Source: Congregibacter brevis
Lineage (GTDB): Bacteria > Pseudomonadota > Gammaproteobacteria > Pseudomonadales > Halieaceae
Assembly (NCBI RefSeq): GCF_045689245.1
Contig: NZ_CP136865.1
Span: 2,852,001 to 2,916,000, forward strand
DNA: 64,000 bases
Direction: 5' to 3'
Part shown: one piece after another, positions 7,551 through 16,957 of the stretch
Position numbering within the stretch: the stretch's first letter is position 1
How the letters are laid out: each line of letters starts with the position of its first letter
The notes under the pieces: generated by a model
Database searches by the model: none
What the model saw: the letters and a program-made list of their open reading frames with translations, nothing else
What the model was told of the DNA's origin: nothing
Made by a program: the position numbers and the translations under genes

Positions 7551-8783
7551 TCAGGCCAGCGACAAAAAGAAGCTGGCAATTGCCGCACTAAGCAGGTTGG
7601 CAAGAAAACCTCCTAACACCGCACGAAGGCCTAGTTGTGCGATGAGAGGACGGCGCTCGGGTGCCAGCGTCCCGAGACCACCGATGAGTATCGCGATAGA
7701 AGAGAGATTGGCGAAACCACAAAGCGCGAAAGACACCACGGCCTGAGCATGATCGCTGAGCAGCGACTTGTCCTCGTAGAATGAGCCAAAGGCAACAAAC
7801 TCGTTCAGCACCAGCTTCTGGCCAATGAGATTTCCCGCGACCGCTGCCTCGTCCCAGGGCACGCCCAATAAGAAGGCCATTGGCCGAAACAGATTCCCCA
7901 GCAACAGCTCAAGCGAGAGAGCATCCCAGCCCACCAAGCTACCCAGCCCTCCCAACAAACCATTCACCAGCGCAATGAGACCCACAAAGGCAAGCAGCAT
8001 TGCGCCTATATTGACCGCGAGAGAAAGGCCGTTACCGGCTCCCGTAGCAGCTGCATCAAAAACGTTGACGCTCTTTTCGATAGAAAGATCCAAAGTCTCT
8101 TCGGCCTTTGCTACCAACCGCTGCTCAGGGACCAATAACTTGGCCATCAAAAGCCCACCGGGAGCAGCCATAAAACTTGCCGCCAAGAGGTAACGCATCT
8201 CTACCCCAAGCGCCACGTAGCCCGCAAGCACCGATCCCGCGACTGTCGCCATGCCGCCGACCATCACTGCGAAGAGTTCAGAGCGGGTCATGGACGCGAT
8301 ATAGGGCTTAATTACCAACGGCGCTTCTGTTTGGCTGACAAACACATTCGCCGTCGCTGACATCGACTCCGCAGGACTGGTGCCCAAAAGTTTTTGCAAG
8401 GCACCACCGAGGATGCGAATGACCCAACCCATCACTCCGATGTGGTAAAGCACAGCAACGAGTGACGAGAAAAAGATAATGATCGGCAAAACATGAAAGG
8501 CGAACACAAAGCCCACCTCGTAGCGACCAATATCGCCAAACACGAAATCGATCCCGGACTGCCCGTAACTGATCACACGAGCCACCCCGGCTGACAATGA
8601 CTCGAGCACCGCCCGCCCTGCGGGCACATAGAGTGCTAGGCCCCCTATGCCCACCTGCAACAAAAACGCGCCCCCCACGGTCCGAAGAGAAACAGCACGA
8701 CGATCCAGCGATAACAGCCAAGCTATACCGACAAACAGTACGATCGCCATAACCGCAAGGAGCGCTGTAGACACGCTGCTCAC
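7551..8783 (-). CDS. Concentrative nucleoside transporter, NupC family
   Basis: 410 residues with about ten transmembrane helices and the CNT-family core: GVMGWVIRILGGALQKLLG, SATANVFVSQTEAPLVIKPY and GFANLSSIAILIGGLG. CNT proteins import nucleosides with Na+ or H+. The start codon overlaps the end of the uridine kinase gene by 4 bases, which makes a clear uptake-and-phosphorylation pair: pyrimidine nucleosides enter and are trapped as monophosphates. The ion and the nucleoside preference are not visible from motifs alone. Confidence 0.93.
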   Translation of the reverse strand: MSSVSTALLAVMAIVLFVGIAWLLSLDRRAVSLRTVGGAFLLQVGIGGLALYVPAGRAVLESLSAGVARVISYGQSGIDFVFGDIGRYEVGFVFAFHVLPIIIFFSSLVAVLYHIGVMGWVIRILGGALQKLLGTSPAESMSATANVFVSQTEAPLVIKPYIASMTRSELFAVMVGGMATVAGSVLAGYVALGVEMRYLLAASFMAAPGGLLMAKLLVPEQRLVAKAEETLDLSIEKSVNVFDAAATGAGNGLSLAVNIGAMLLAFVGLIALVNGLLGGLGSLVGWDALSLELLLGNLFRPMAFLLGVPWDEAAVAGNLIGQKLVLNEFVAFGSFYEDKSLLSDHAQAVVSFALCGFANLSSIAILIGGLGTLAPERRPLIAQLGLRAVLGGFLANLLSAAIASFFLSLA

Positions 8784-9421
8784 GTTTTCTCCTCACTCTG
8801 GAAAACAGACAGCAGCATGTTCCGTACTATGTCCAAAGCAACTCGGTTACGCCCTCCCCGTGTGATGACCATATCGGCATGGCGGACGCTTGGCTTAATA
8901 AACTCGTGGTACATCGGCCGCACGGATTCTTGATACTGATCCGTGACCGAATCCAGACTTCTCCCCCGCTCCTTCACATCACGAGCCATACGTCTTAAGA
9001 GACAAATATCCAGAGGCGTGTCCATGTAGAATTTTATATGGCAGGCTTCACGGAGAGCTCTGTGTGTAAGGAGCAAAATACCTTCAACGATAATCACTGG
9101 GGCGGGCTCAATGCCCACAGTCTCTTGCCGCCGGTTATGTACCGTGTAATCGTACATAGGCGATTCTACGGGCTGCCCGGCGCTCAGTGAGCGTAAGTGG
9201 CTTGCCAGCAAATCCTGCTCAATAGCTTCAGGATGGTCGTAGTTAACCTTCTCACGATCCTCGAGAGCTACGTGAGACTGATCACGGTAGTAAGCGTCCT
9301 CTTTGATAAGCACGACGTCGAGCTGCGGGGCATCTCGCCGCAACTCAGCGCATAGCGTCTCCGCAAACAGACTTTTACCCGAGCCCGAGGGACCGGCGAT
9401 GGCAATAACGAAGGGTTGCAC
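8780..9421 (-). CDS. udk: Uridine kinase
   Basis: 213 residues. The P-loop GPSGSGKS is at residues 10-17, followed by the family motifs EDAYYRD, NYDHPEAIE and YDYTVHNRRQE, and IIVEGILLL for the Walker B region. It phosphorylates uridine and cytidine. The start is GTG at 9421, giving MQPFVIAIAGPSG, the usual short lead-in to the P-loop. It is the first gene of a minus-strand pair with the nucleoside transporter; the 189-base gap upstream separates it from the divergent TonB receptor gene and should hold both promoters. Confidence 0.94.
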   Translation of the reverse strand: MQPFVIAIAGPSGSGKSLFAETLCAELRRDAPQLDVVLIKEDAYYRDQSHVALEDREKVNYDHPEAIEQDLLASHLRSLSAGQPVESPMYDYTVHNRRQETVGIEPAPVIIVEGILLLTHRALREACHIKFYMDTPLDICLLRRMARDVKERGRSLDSVTDQYQESVRPMYHEFIKPSVRHADMVITRGGRNRVALDIVRNMLLSVFQSEEKT

Positions 9422-9610
9422 CGAATACGTGCCCTTAACAGGAATGGAATAGGCGCCCAGTCTATCTGCTGAAAGCGATCACCCCAAGTCTCTAAATCGT
9501 CTTCGATAACTCAACCACCGTGCAACATTGGCATTGGCGATCTTTCTTAAGAAACTTGGGGCTCTGCGCAGGCTCCGTTACACTGCCGCGCGACTTACAA
9601 CGACTTTAAA

Positions 9611-11698
9611 ATGGCCACTATGCGACCACTCTCTTCTTCAACACTGCCTGCCCTTGCTTGCCTCACTGTCATGTCCATCGCGGTATCGTCCATAGCTCAA
9701 GGCGATGACGAGGCTGCCTCACGCATCGAGCAGGTCATCGTGAGTGCGACCCGCGAGCCGGAGATAGGCTTAAACCTCGCCCTGCCCTGGTCTCGTATTG
9801 ACGATGACGCCCTCTTGTTAACAGGCGCCGTGCACATCAATCAGGTGATGCAACGAGCTCCAGGAGCATGGATATCTCGCGGTAATGGCCAGGAGAGTCT
9901 CATTGCCTTGCGATCGCCTGTTCTCACCGGCAGCGGCGGCTGTGGTGCTTTCTATACCGCCTGGGACGGCATCAGTTTGCGCGCACCGGGGTTTTGTAAT
10001 GTCAATCAGCTGTTTGATGTAAACAGTGAACAAGCGGACGCTATCGAAGTGGTCCGGGGGCCTGGCACCGCGGTGTATGGCGCGAACGCTGTACACGGAG
10101 TGATCAATACGCTCACTGCCGATCCTCGCGAGGGTCCACAGAACGCTTATGCGATTGAAGCGGGGCCCGACGACTACTACAGGGTACGCGGCGAATTTCG
10201 TGCGGAACATGGCGCCCACGCAGTGGGCGTCTACTTCAATGGCGTTACCGATGGCGGGTACAAAGACAACGCGGGCTTTGATCAGCAGAAACTCACGCTC
10301 CGCCACGATTTTCAGGGCGACGTTTGGCAAGTAACCAATGCCCTCGAGGCCACCAACCTCAATCAAGAGACCTCGGGATTTGTTGCGGGTTTTGAAGCCT
10401 ATAAGGATTCCAACCTAAAGAAAGTTAACCCCAACCCCGAAGCTTATCGTGACAGTTTTGCCCTTAGAGCCTATAGCCGCTGGCAACGTGATACGGATGT
10501 GGGCCAACTGAGTATCACCCCGTATCTTCGGCGCACCTCCATGGAGTTTCTTCAGCACTTCCTGCCCTGGCAGGCCACAGAGAAAAATGGTCAGGAAAGC
10601 CTGGGGCTCAGAGTTGCGCTTAGCGATAGCTCCGAAACCTTCAGTTGGAGCACGGGCGTAGATATCGATGCTACGCGGGGCTGGCTTCGAGAAGTTCAGG
10701 ACGATGATTTCAGCCCTAATCAGCCTGCGGGCGTGCACTACGATTACGAAGTCGACGCCCTGTCTGCAGCTCTTTATGCGCAGGCAAATTGGCAGCTAAA
10801 CTCGCGTGTGGGACTTGCCGCTGGCGTTCGACTGGAGCAAAACAGCTACGACTATGACAATCAAACCGGCGACGGCTCCGCCTGCGCACCCGAGGCCAGC
10901 GCCTGTAGGTTCTTTCGACCCGCTGACCGGGAGGACGACTTTAGTAATGGTAGCGTCAATCTGGGAATCACCTATGCTCTGAGTGATGCGCACCGCGTCT
11001 ACCTTCGAGGCTCGCAAGGCTTTCGACCGCCTCAGGCAGCGGAGCTCTACCGTCTGCAAGCGGGACAAGAGATCGCCGATTTAGACAGCGAAACCATCAC
11101 CAGCGTTGATCTCGGTGTCAGAGGAAGCTTCGGTGGTTTTAGCTACGACACCTCGGTCTACGCCATGGAAAAGAGTGATGTCATCTTTCAGAACGCGGAC
11201 CGACAGAATGTCAGCGGCGCAAAAACCAGCCACGAAGGCATCGAGTTCAGTTTCTACTGGAACGGGGAATCCGGGTGGTATGCGGGTGTTGACGGGAATA
11301 TTGCCCGGCACCGCTATGACAGTACTGCCAACTTGCTCGGTTCGCGGCTTGATATCGAGGGCAACGATATTGATACAGCTCCCAGACAGTTTGGTAGCGC
11401 CCGACTCGGCCGTGATTTTTCCCTACAAAACAATCGCAGCTTGCGTGCCGAACTCGAGTGGGTACACATGGGAAGCTACTACCTTGAGCCCGATAATCAG
11501 CACGAGTACGAGGGGCATGAGCTACTGAACCTACGCCTCGCGCTGGCATTGAATAAGGGATTTAGTACCACTCTGCGCGTCACAAATTTACTGGATGAAG
11601 ATTACGCCGAGCGTGCAGATTTTGGCTTTGGATCCTACCGCTACTTTGTAGGGCAACCTCGAGGCGTGTTCTTGGAGTTCGCCTACCGCCCTGAGTAA
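9611..11698 (+). CDS. TonB-dependent outer-membrane receptor
   Basis: 695 residues with a signal peptide cleaved near residue 31. The TonB box region is about IEQVIVSATRE, followed by a plug domain (to about residue 170) with EVVRGPGTAVYGANAVHGVIN. A long beta-barrel ends in FLEFAYRPE, whose penultimate aromatics fit an outer-membrane barrel. Two Cys pairs are visible, one in the plug (GSGGCGAF and GFCNVNQ) and one in a loop (SACAPEASACRF), so disulfides are likely. Such receptors import siderophores, cobalamin, haem or sugars with TonB energy. No transport or biosynthesis neighbours identify the ligand, and I see no convincing Fur box upstream. An ATG three codons later is an alternative start. 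Confidence 0.92.
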   Translation: MATMRPLSSSTLPALACLTVMSIAVSSIAQGDDEAASRIEQVIVSATREPEIGLNLALPWSRIDDDALLLTGAVHINQVMQRAPGAWISRGNGQESLIALRSPVLTGSGGCGAFYTAWDGISLRAPGFCNVNQLFDVNSEQADAIEVVRGPGTAVYGANAVHGVINTLTADPREGPQNAYAIEAGPDDYYRVRGEFRAEHGAHAVGVYFNGVTDGGYKDNAGFDQQKLTLRHDFQGDVWQVTNALEATNLNQETSGFVAGFEAYKDSNLKKVNPNPEAYRDSFALRAYSRWQRDTDVGQLSITPYLRRTSMEFLQHFLPWQATEKNGQESLGLRVALSDSSETFSWSTGVDIDATRGWLREVQDDDFSPNQPAGVHYDYEVDALSAALYAQANWQLNSRVGLAAGVRLEQNSYDYDNQTGDGSACAPEASACRFFRPADREDDFSNGSVNLGITYALSDAHRVYLRGSQGFRPPQAAELYRLQAGQEIADLDSETITSVDLGVRGSFGGFSYDTSVYAMEKSDVIFQNADRQNVSGAKTSHEGIEFSFYWNGESGWYAGVDGNIARHRYDSTANLLGSRLDIEGNDIDTAPRQFGSARLGRDFSLQNNRSLRAELEWVHMGSYYLEPDNQHEYEGHELLNLRLALALNKGFSTTLRVTNLLDEDYAERADFGFGSYRYFVGQPRGVFLEFAYRPE

Positions 11699-11707
11699 GC
11701 CTACGCA

Positions 11708-11736
11708 TCCCGGCGCAGGGGAACGAAGCGCCGGGA
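11708..11736. terminator. Hairpin between convergent receptor and trpS genes
   Basis: A perfect 9-bp inverted repeat, TCCCGGCGC / GCGCCGGGA with an 11-base loop, lies in the 40-base gap between the converging TonB receptor gene and trpS. No strong T-run follows on either strand. The position suggests a shared terminator. Confidence 0.6.
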
Positions 11737-11738
11737 CT

Positions 11739-12746
11739 TCAGCCCATAGGCCGAATGCCCACAGCAGAGCGCACTTTCTTCATTAGTGGCGCGCTGTGCT
11801 CTCTGGCCCGCTCTGCTCCCTGGCGCAGCACGGATTCGATATGCCCCGGTTCAGCGATAAGGCGGTCGTACTCTTCTCTTGGGCCGCTCAGCTCATCGTT
11901 CACCCGCTCAAAAAGCTGTTTCTTCGCCTCGCCCCAGGCAATACCTTCAGCAAAAGCCTGCTCCATGGACGCCACGCCCTCCGGGTCCGCGAAAGCACAC
12001 CACAACTGAAACACCGTAGAGTCCGCAGTATCTTTGGGCTCTCCCGGCTCAAGAAGATTTGTTTTCACCTTGTTAATAGCCTTCTTCAGGCGTTTCTCGG
12101 TATCAAACAGGGGTATCGTGTTGTTATAGCTTTTGCTCATCTTGCGGCCATCCAGGCCTTGCAGTACCGCGACATTGTCGTCGACCCGCGCTTCCGGTAG
12201 AACAAAGAGCTCCTCGTAGTTGTGGTTAAAGCGTTGAGCAATGTCTCTCGCCATCTCCACGTGCTGAATCTGATCACGCCCCACAGGTATATCGTGAGCA
12301 CTAAACATCAGAATATCTGCAGCCATAAGCACCGGGTAGCTAAACAGGCCCATGGTCACTGCATAGTCGGGGTCATCCCCATTGTCCTCATTCGCCTGTA
12401 CCGCCGCTTTGTAGGCATGCGCTCGGTTCATCAGCCCTTTTGCTGCACTGCAATTTAGAATCCAGGTGAGTTCCGATATCTCGGGAATATCGGACTGGCG
12501 ATAAAACACCGCCCGCGAGGTATCGAGACCAAGAGCAAGCCATGTCGCAGCGATCTCCAACGTTGATCGCTGCACCTGTGCCGGGTCGCTACACTTGATG
12601 AGTGCGTGGTAATCCGCGAGGAAGAAGAACGATTCGTTATCCGCCTGCTGCGCAGCGCCAATGGCAGGACGAATTGCGCCTACATAGTTACCCAGGTGTG
12701 GAGTACCGGTGGTTGTTATACCCGTCAGTACACGTCGCACGCTCAT
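11739..12746 (-). CDS. trpS: Tryptophanyl-tRNA synthetase
   Basis: 335 residues, a class I aminoacyl-tRNA synthetase charging tRNA-Trp. The HIGH-type motif is TGTPHLGNYVG near residue 10, and the KMSKS loop is GRKMSKSYNN. ILNCSAAKGLMNRAHA and GRDQIQHVEMARD are conserved blocks. The frame is open further upstream to 12863. I chose ATG at 12746 because AAGGAG lies directly upstream and the protein then begins SVRRVLTGITTTG as in other TrpS; the longer start would overlap the M18 aminopeptidase gene. Confidence 0.96.
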   Translation of the reverse strand: MSVRRVLTGITTTGTPHLGNYVGAIRPAIGAAQQADNESFFFLADYHALIKCSDPAQVQRSTLEIAATWLALGLDTSRAVFYRQSDIPEISELTWILNCSAAKGLMNRAHAYKAAVQANEDNGDDPDYAVTMGLFSYPVLMAADILMFSAHDIPVGRDQIQHVEMARDIAQRFNHNYEELFVLPEARVDDNVAVLQGLDGRKMSKSYNNTIPLFDTEKRLKKAINKVKTNLLEPGEPKDTADSTVFQLWCAFADPEGVASMEQAFAEGIAWGEAKKQLFERVNDELSGPREEYDRLIAEPGHIESVLRQGAERAREHSAPLMKKVRSAVGIRPMG

Positions 12747-12816
12747 TTGTTTCTCCTTGAAATAGGGTTTACCGCAACTAGCAATGCATAACTTGCGCTC
12801 AAGGCCCGAGTGCGAC

Positions 12817-14112
12817 TCATGGACTAGCTGCAAAAAGTGGTGATGGGTGGCTGAAGTAGGCACTCAACACCCGCTGCAGTGCCCACGCATCGTCGCTTCC
12901 CGCCAACTCTCGGATAGAATGCATACCAAAAGTTGGAACGCCAATATCCAGCGTCGTGACGCCTAGTTCACCGGCAGTTATCGGACCAATGGTGCTGCCA
13001 CATGCCATGTCTGCGCGCATGGCAAAGGCCTGCACATCGACCGACGCCTTGCGAGCCAGTAGCCTGAATAATGCAGCACCATCACTAGACGTAGCGTAGC
13101 GCTGACTCGCATTCACTTTGATCACCGGGCCACCGTTAATCATCGGCCCATGACGCTCATCATGCTTGTCGGGATAACTGGGATGCACCGCATGGGCGTT
13201 ATCCGCAGAAATCATCATCGACCTCTGCATGAGCATCGGTAAGGAAATCTGGTCAGGAAGCAGCCTCTGCAGAAAGTTCTGCAGCATCGGCCCCTGGGCA
13301 CCAGTAGACGAGCAGGAGCCAACCTCCTCATGATCATTACAGACCAATAGCGACCATTGCGAACCATCCGCTTCAAGTAGGGCCTGTAATCCCGTATAGC
13401 AGGACAGTAGATTGTCCAGTCGCGCCGAAGCAATAAACTCTCTACGGAGTCCTATCTGCGCGGGGGCTTGGGTATCGTAAAAACATAACTCGTAATCCAG
13501 AACCTCAGTGATATCCAGAGCTCGTGCCTGTAAGTGCCCACGAAGAAACTCCCGTAACTCAAAGCTCTGAGTATCCAAGGACAACAACGGGGCCATTTGT
13601 AGCTGCGCATTAATACTGCGGTTTTTATTCGCTTCTCGATCAAGATGAATCGCCAAACTGGGAATCACAGCAATAGGGTCGCGAAAGTCCACCAACGCCG
13701 TCGCAACGGCTCCCGCCCCATGCTCATAACTCACTCGTCCTGCGAGGGATAAATCTCGATCAAACCAAGGGTTCAGTAAAGCACCGCCGTAGACCTCAAT
13801 ACCCAGCTGCAAATACCCCAGTTTGCGCTGCTCTGCATTCGGTTTAACCATCAGGCAGGGGCTGTCTGTGTGCGCACCGACCATGCGCAGGCCGCTCTCT
13901 CGCAAGGCTTCTGTTCCAGGACGCAAGGCTATGAGGCTTCCTCCCTGCTCGTAGAAAACTCCAGTACTCCCCGGGCCTATATCGCCATCGTTCTTTAGTC
14001 GCTCAAAACCTGCGTCACGAAGGCGCTGGGACATCGACTGGACCGCGTGAAAAGGGCTCGTTGACTCAGATAGAAACTCAAGTAGTCCCTGATTGAATAC
14101 TTCCTTGTCCAC
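12817..14112 (-). CDS. apeB: M18 family aminopeptidase
   Basis: 431 residues, a dinuclear zinc aminopeptidase of the DAP/ApeB group acting on N-terminal (often acidic) residues in the cytoplasm. Metal-site motifs are GAHTDSPCLMVKP (about residue 95), NDHEEVGSCSSTGAQG and ADNAHAVHPSYPDKH, with DMACGSTIGPI near the C-terminus. It starts with GTG at 14112, overlapping by one base the TAG of the upstream dehydrogenase gene, so translation is probably coupled. Confidence 0.93.
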   Translation of the reverse strand: MDKEVFNQGLLEFLSESTSPFHAVQSMSQRLRDAGFERLKNDGDIGPGSTGVFYEQGGSLIALRPGTEALRESGLRMVGAHTDSPCLMVKPNAEQRKLGYLQLGIEVYGGALLNPWFDRDLSLAGRVSYEHGAGAVATALVDFRDPIAVIPSLAIHLDREANKNRSINAQLQMAPLLSLDTQSFELREFLRGHLQARALDITEVLDYELCFYDTQAPAQIGLRREFIASARLDNLLSCYTGLQALLEADGSQWSLLVCNDHEEVGSCSSTGAQGPMLQNFLQRLLPDQISLPMLMQRSMMISADNAHAVHPSYPDKHDERHGPMINGGPVIKVNASQRYATSSDGAALFRLLARKASVDVQAFAMRADMACGSTIGPITAGELGVTTLDIGVPTFGMHSIRELAGSDDAWALQRVLSAYFSHPSPLFAASP

Positions 14113-15008
14113 TACGCTTTGTCCTCATCGTTTGATCCCATATGTTTGGACTCCAGCCGCGCCAGCAAACTGCTTGTATCCCAGCGGCCGCCTCCCATGG
14201 TTTGTACCTCCGCATAAAAGTCGTCAACCAACTGAGTAACCGGGAGATCAAGTCCCATGCGCTCTGACTCGCTAAGCACGATAGACAAGTCTTTACGCAT
14301 CCAGTCCACGGCAAAGCCGTGCTCATACTCCCCGGCTAGCATCGTCTTGTAGCGGTTTTCCATCTGCCAGGATTGGGCCGCCCCTTGGCTGATTACGTCG
14401 ATCACCGCCGTGGTATCAAGACCTGCACGCTGTGAAAACAACAATGCTTCCGACAGCCCCTCTACAACCCCGGCAATGCAGATCTGATTGACCATCTTCG
14501 CCAATTGCCCCGCTCCGCTAGCCCCCAACAAGCGCACGCATTTTGCGTAGGCTTCTAATACCGGTAGTGCAGTATCAAAGGCTTCTGTATCACCCCCGGC
14601 CATTACCGTGAGCGCACCTCCTTCAGCACCCGCTTGGCCACCACTGACCGGCGCATCCACGAAACCGATTTCCCGCGCCGTACACAAAGTGGCGAGCTCT
14701 CGTGCCAAGGCTGCGGAAGCCGTGGTGTGGTCGACGATTACCGCGCCGCTAGCGATCCCTTCAAAGACCCCTGCATCGCCGCATATCACCTGGCGAACAT
14801 CATCATCATTGCCTACGCAGAGGGCCACAACATCGGCGCCTGCGGAAGCCTCGGCAGGGGTGTCGGCCAAGCTACCTTTATAGCTCTTCAACCACAGCTC
14901 AGCCTTGGCCCGCGTACGGTTGTACACGCACACCTCATGTCCTGCGCGAGACACATGACCTGCCATGGGAAATCCCATAACGCCCAACCCCAGAAAAGCG
15001 ACTTTCAT
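14112..15008 (-). CDS. NAD(P)-dependent beta-hydroxyacid dehydrogenase (HIBADH family)
   Basis: 298 residues. The N-terminal Rossmann motif is GLGVMGFPMAGHVSRAGH, then DAPVSGGQAGAEGG for substrate binding, and AKMVNQICIAG with the conserved catalytic Lys and Asn. The family includes 3-hydroxyisobutyrate dehydrogenase, tartronate semialdehyde reductase and glyoxylate/succinic semialdehyde reductases; motifs alone do not separate them. With an acyl-CoA dehydrogenase elsewhere in the window a valine-degradation role is possible, but it is not locally supported. It lies between uppP and the M18 aminopeptidase gene on the same strand. Confidence 0.9.
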   Translation of the reverse strand: MKVAFLGLGVMGFPMAGHVSRAGHEVCVYNRTRAKAELWLKSYKGSLADTPAEASAGADVVALCVGNDDDVRQVICGDAGVFEGIASGAVIVDHTTASAALARELATLCTAREIGFVDAPVSGGQAGAEGGALTVMAGGDTEAFDTALPVLEAYAKCVRLLGASGAGQLAKMVNQICIAGVVEGLSEALLFSQRAGLDTTAVIDVISQGAAQSWQMENRYKTMLAGEYEHGFAVDWMRKDLSIVLSESERMGLDLPVTQLVDDFYAEVQTMGGGRWDTSSLLARLESKHMGSNDEDKA

Positions 15009-15045
15009 TTAAGCGACGTCCTCAAAACAATTAGGCCCTCAAGAC

Positions 15046-15846
15046 CTAGGCCCACAAGAGCCCACACAAAACCCCGCCGAGCAGTAAGCGATAGATTACA
15101 AATGGCAGCATGCCCACGGCATCTATAAGGCGAAGAAACATAGCGATACACGCATAGGCACTAAGCGCCGCAACGGTGGTACCCAAGAGCACCAATGGCA
15201 GATCCACCGGCGTGTCTATCGATACCAAATCCGAGGTCTTCAGCAGTGCTGCGCCCAGAATAATCGGAATCGAAAGAAGAAAAGAAAACCTTGCCGCTGC
15301 GTGGCGAGACAGCCCCAAGAGTAAACCCGCGGTGATAGTTATCCCAGATCTAGAGGTACCCGGAATTGGCGCAATGGCCTGAGCACAGCCGATCATTAAT
15401 GCGATCTGCCAACTCGCAACACTTTCGCTAGGCGTCTCACTCACCCTTCGGTCGGCGTAGGCAAGTAATATCGCGAAGACAATCGTTGTGGTCGTAATCA
15501 CTGGCAGAGTACGCAGAGAATCCATCACATCATTTAGAGCAAAGCCCACAAAGACTGCAGGTACCGTGGCTAAGGCTAGGAATACGATCTCCTGGCTGCT
15601 GTCATTCATCGCTTTATTGCGCACCGCCCCCCATCCACCGACAGTCAGGGCCCACAGGTCTCGCCGGAAGTAGATCACCACCGCAATGAGCGTGCCGAAG
15701 TGAACCGCCACGTCAAATGCCAGGCCTTGGTCGGGCCAACCCAGAAGCATGGAAGGCAGCAGTAGATGGGCTGAGCTAGAGATGGGCAAAAATTCAGTCA
15801 GGCCCTGAACCAGCGCCAACACCAAGGCCTGCCACCACTCGATCAT
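15046..15846 (-). CDS. uppP: Undecaprenyl-diphosphatase
   Basis: 266 residues, an integral membrane protein of about seven to eight helices (BacA/UppP). Its two signature loops are GLTEFLPISSSAHLLLP near residue 20 and PIPGTSRSGITITAGLLLG in the second half. The enzyme removes a phosphate from undecaprenyl diphosphate, recycling the lipid carrier for peptidoglycan. ATG overlaps the TGA of tsaB by four bases. Confidence 0.96.
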   Translation of the reverse strand: MIEWWQALVLALVQGLTEFLPISSSAHLLLPSMLLGWPDQGLAFDVAVHFGTLIAVVIYFRRDLWALTVGGWGAVRNKAMNDSSQEIVFLALATVPAVFVGFALNDVMDSLRTLPVITTTTIVFAILLAYADRRVSETPSESVASWQIALMIGCAQAIAPIPGTSRSGITITAGLLLGLSRHAAARFSFLLSIPIILGAALLKTSDLVSIDTPVDLPLVLLGTTVAALSAYACIAMFLRLIDAVGMLPFVIYRLLLGGVLCGLLWA

Positions 15847-16562
15847 GCGATGCGCCCTTGCTCAGCAAGGGTCTTCCAGCCTATGCGCGATTGCACATAA
15901 TCCGGTGTCGCGAGCATCGGATCCTGCCCAAGTCCCGCCTCAAGCGCCAACTTAGCAGGTTTAAACATGTCCTGAGCCTCAGGCAGCACGTCGGGCCACG
16001 CCGTTAGGGAGTCTCGAATCTCCGGAGGCATATCGTCCTGTAAAGCGAAACCACTCCCCACACCGACAAGGGACACCTCGGCCCGAGGCCAGTTGTCGGG
16101 CAGTTCCAATGCTTCTGGAGGCGCAACAAAAGCCTCACCCGAGGCGCAAACTTCCTCATCGTTGATTGAAAACCACTGTCCATACACCTGCCCGATACGG
16201 GCATCAATGCAACTCAGAATCATCGCCGCAGGAGCACTATCTGTTCTTCTCAGAAAGGTGCGCACCTGCGTTTCCAGGCTCGAGACCCCCACCACGGGCA
16301 CTCCAAGACTAAAAGCGAGGCCTTGAGCTGCGCTCACCGCGATACGCAGTCCCGTAAAGGACCCCGGACCGCGACCGTATACAATAGCGTCCAAGTCGAG
16401 TTTCGCAGGATTTTGTCCCTCAAAAAGCTCATCCAACAGGGTAAACAACAGTTGCTGATGCTGCCTTGGCATGACGCGATGCAGAGACCGACACGCGAGC
16501 TCGCCCCCAAGCGCGAGGCTTAAGGCATCCGTAGCACTGTCGATAGCGAGAAGGCGACTCAA
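15843..16562 (-). CDS. tsaB: tRNA threonylcarbamoyladenosine biosynthesis protein TsaB
   Basis: About 239 residues of the TsaB/YeaZ family, the non-catalytic partner of TsaD in making t6A37 of ANN-decoding tRNAs. The ASKHA-fold motifs are LLAIDSATDALSLAL at the N-terminus and YGRGPGSFTGLRIAVSAAQG near residue 70. No ATG precedes these. TTG at 16562 gives the family-like start MSRLLAIDSATD; TTG at 16580 would add six residues. Neither has a clear ribosome binding site, so the start is uncertain. It is upstream of and overlaps uppP. Confidence 0.92.
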   Translation of the reverse strand: MSRLLAIDSATDALSLALGGELACRSLHRVMPRQHQQLLFTLLDELFEGQNPAKLDLDAIVYGRGPGSFTGLRIAVSAAQGLAFSLGVPVVGVSSLETQVRTFLRRTDSAPAAMILSCIDARIGQVYGQWFSINDEEVCASGEAFVAPPEALELPDNWPRAEVSLVGVGSGFALQDDMPPEIRDSLTAWPDVLPEAQDMFKPAKLALEAGLGQDPMLATPDYVQSRIGWKTLAEQGRIA

Positions 16563-16957
16563 GTATATGAAATCTGGCAAACGTGAGACGCAATTATCCC
16601 ACAGTCTTTAGAGTCAAGCGAAACGCCTATAAATATAGGAGTTTCGGCCTAACTGTCACCCCTTCGGTGAGATTTGTGTGACCTAGGAAGCGGCCAATGG
16701 CATCAGGCCCTTAGATCCGTCGATGCCATGAAGTACGAATAGTATCAGCTCGATTTAGTCGGCGATCTTCGCGTGAGTGCGTCTTACTCTCAATCCTTGG
16801 TAGAGAGCAACACCTGAACGTAGCGTCGAGGCGATTAAACCGCGTTCACCTATTAGGGGAAGTCACCAACTCGACCGCTTCCGACCACCAGAAAGAGTCG
16901 GTGAAGCTCCAGATATTCTTCGAGTAAATGTTGGAAGTATCCGCTATATTTCCTCTC
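16563..16957. other. 395-base intergenic gap with two small inverted repeats
   Basis: No gene can be supported here. The gap separates the leftward tsaB from the rightward DUF6090-like gene, so it should hold promoters for both. Two structures stand out: a 14-base inverted repeat CCTATA-AA-TATAGG at 16626-16639, and a small hairpin TCACC-CCTTC-GGTGA at 16656-16670. The rest is more AT-rich than the neighbours and shows no repeat or RNA family that I recognise. Confidence 0.5.

Noticed and set aside
12747..12863. N-terminal extension of trpS to 12863
   Set aside because: It overlaps the M18 aminopeptidase gene, while AAGGAG lies directly before ATG 12746.
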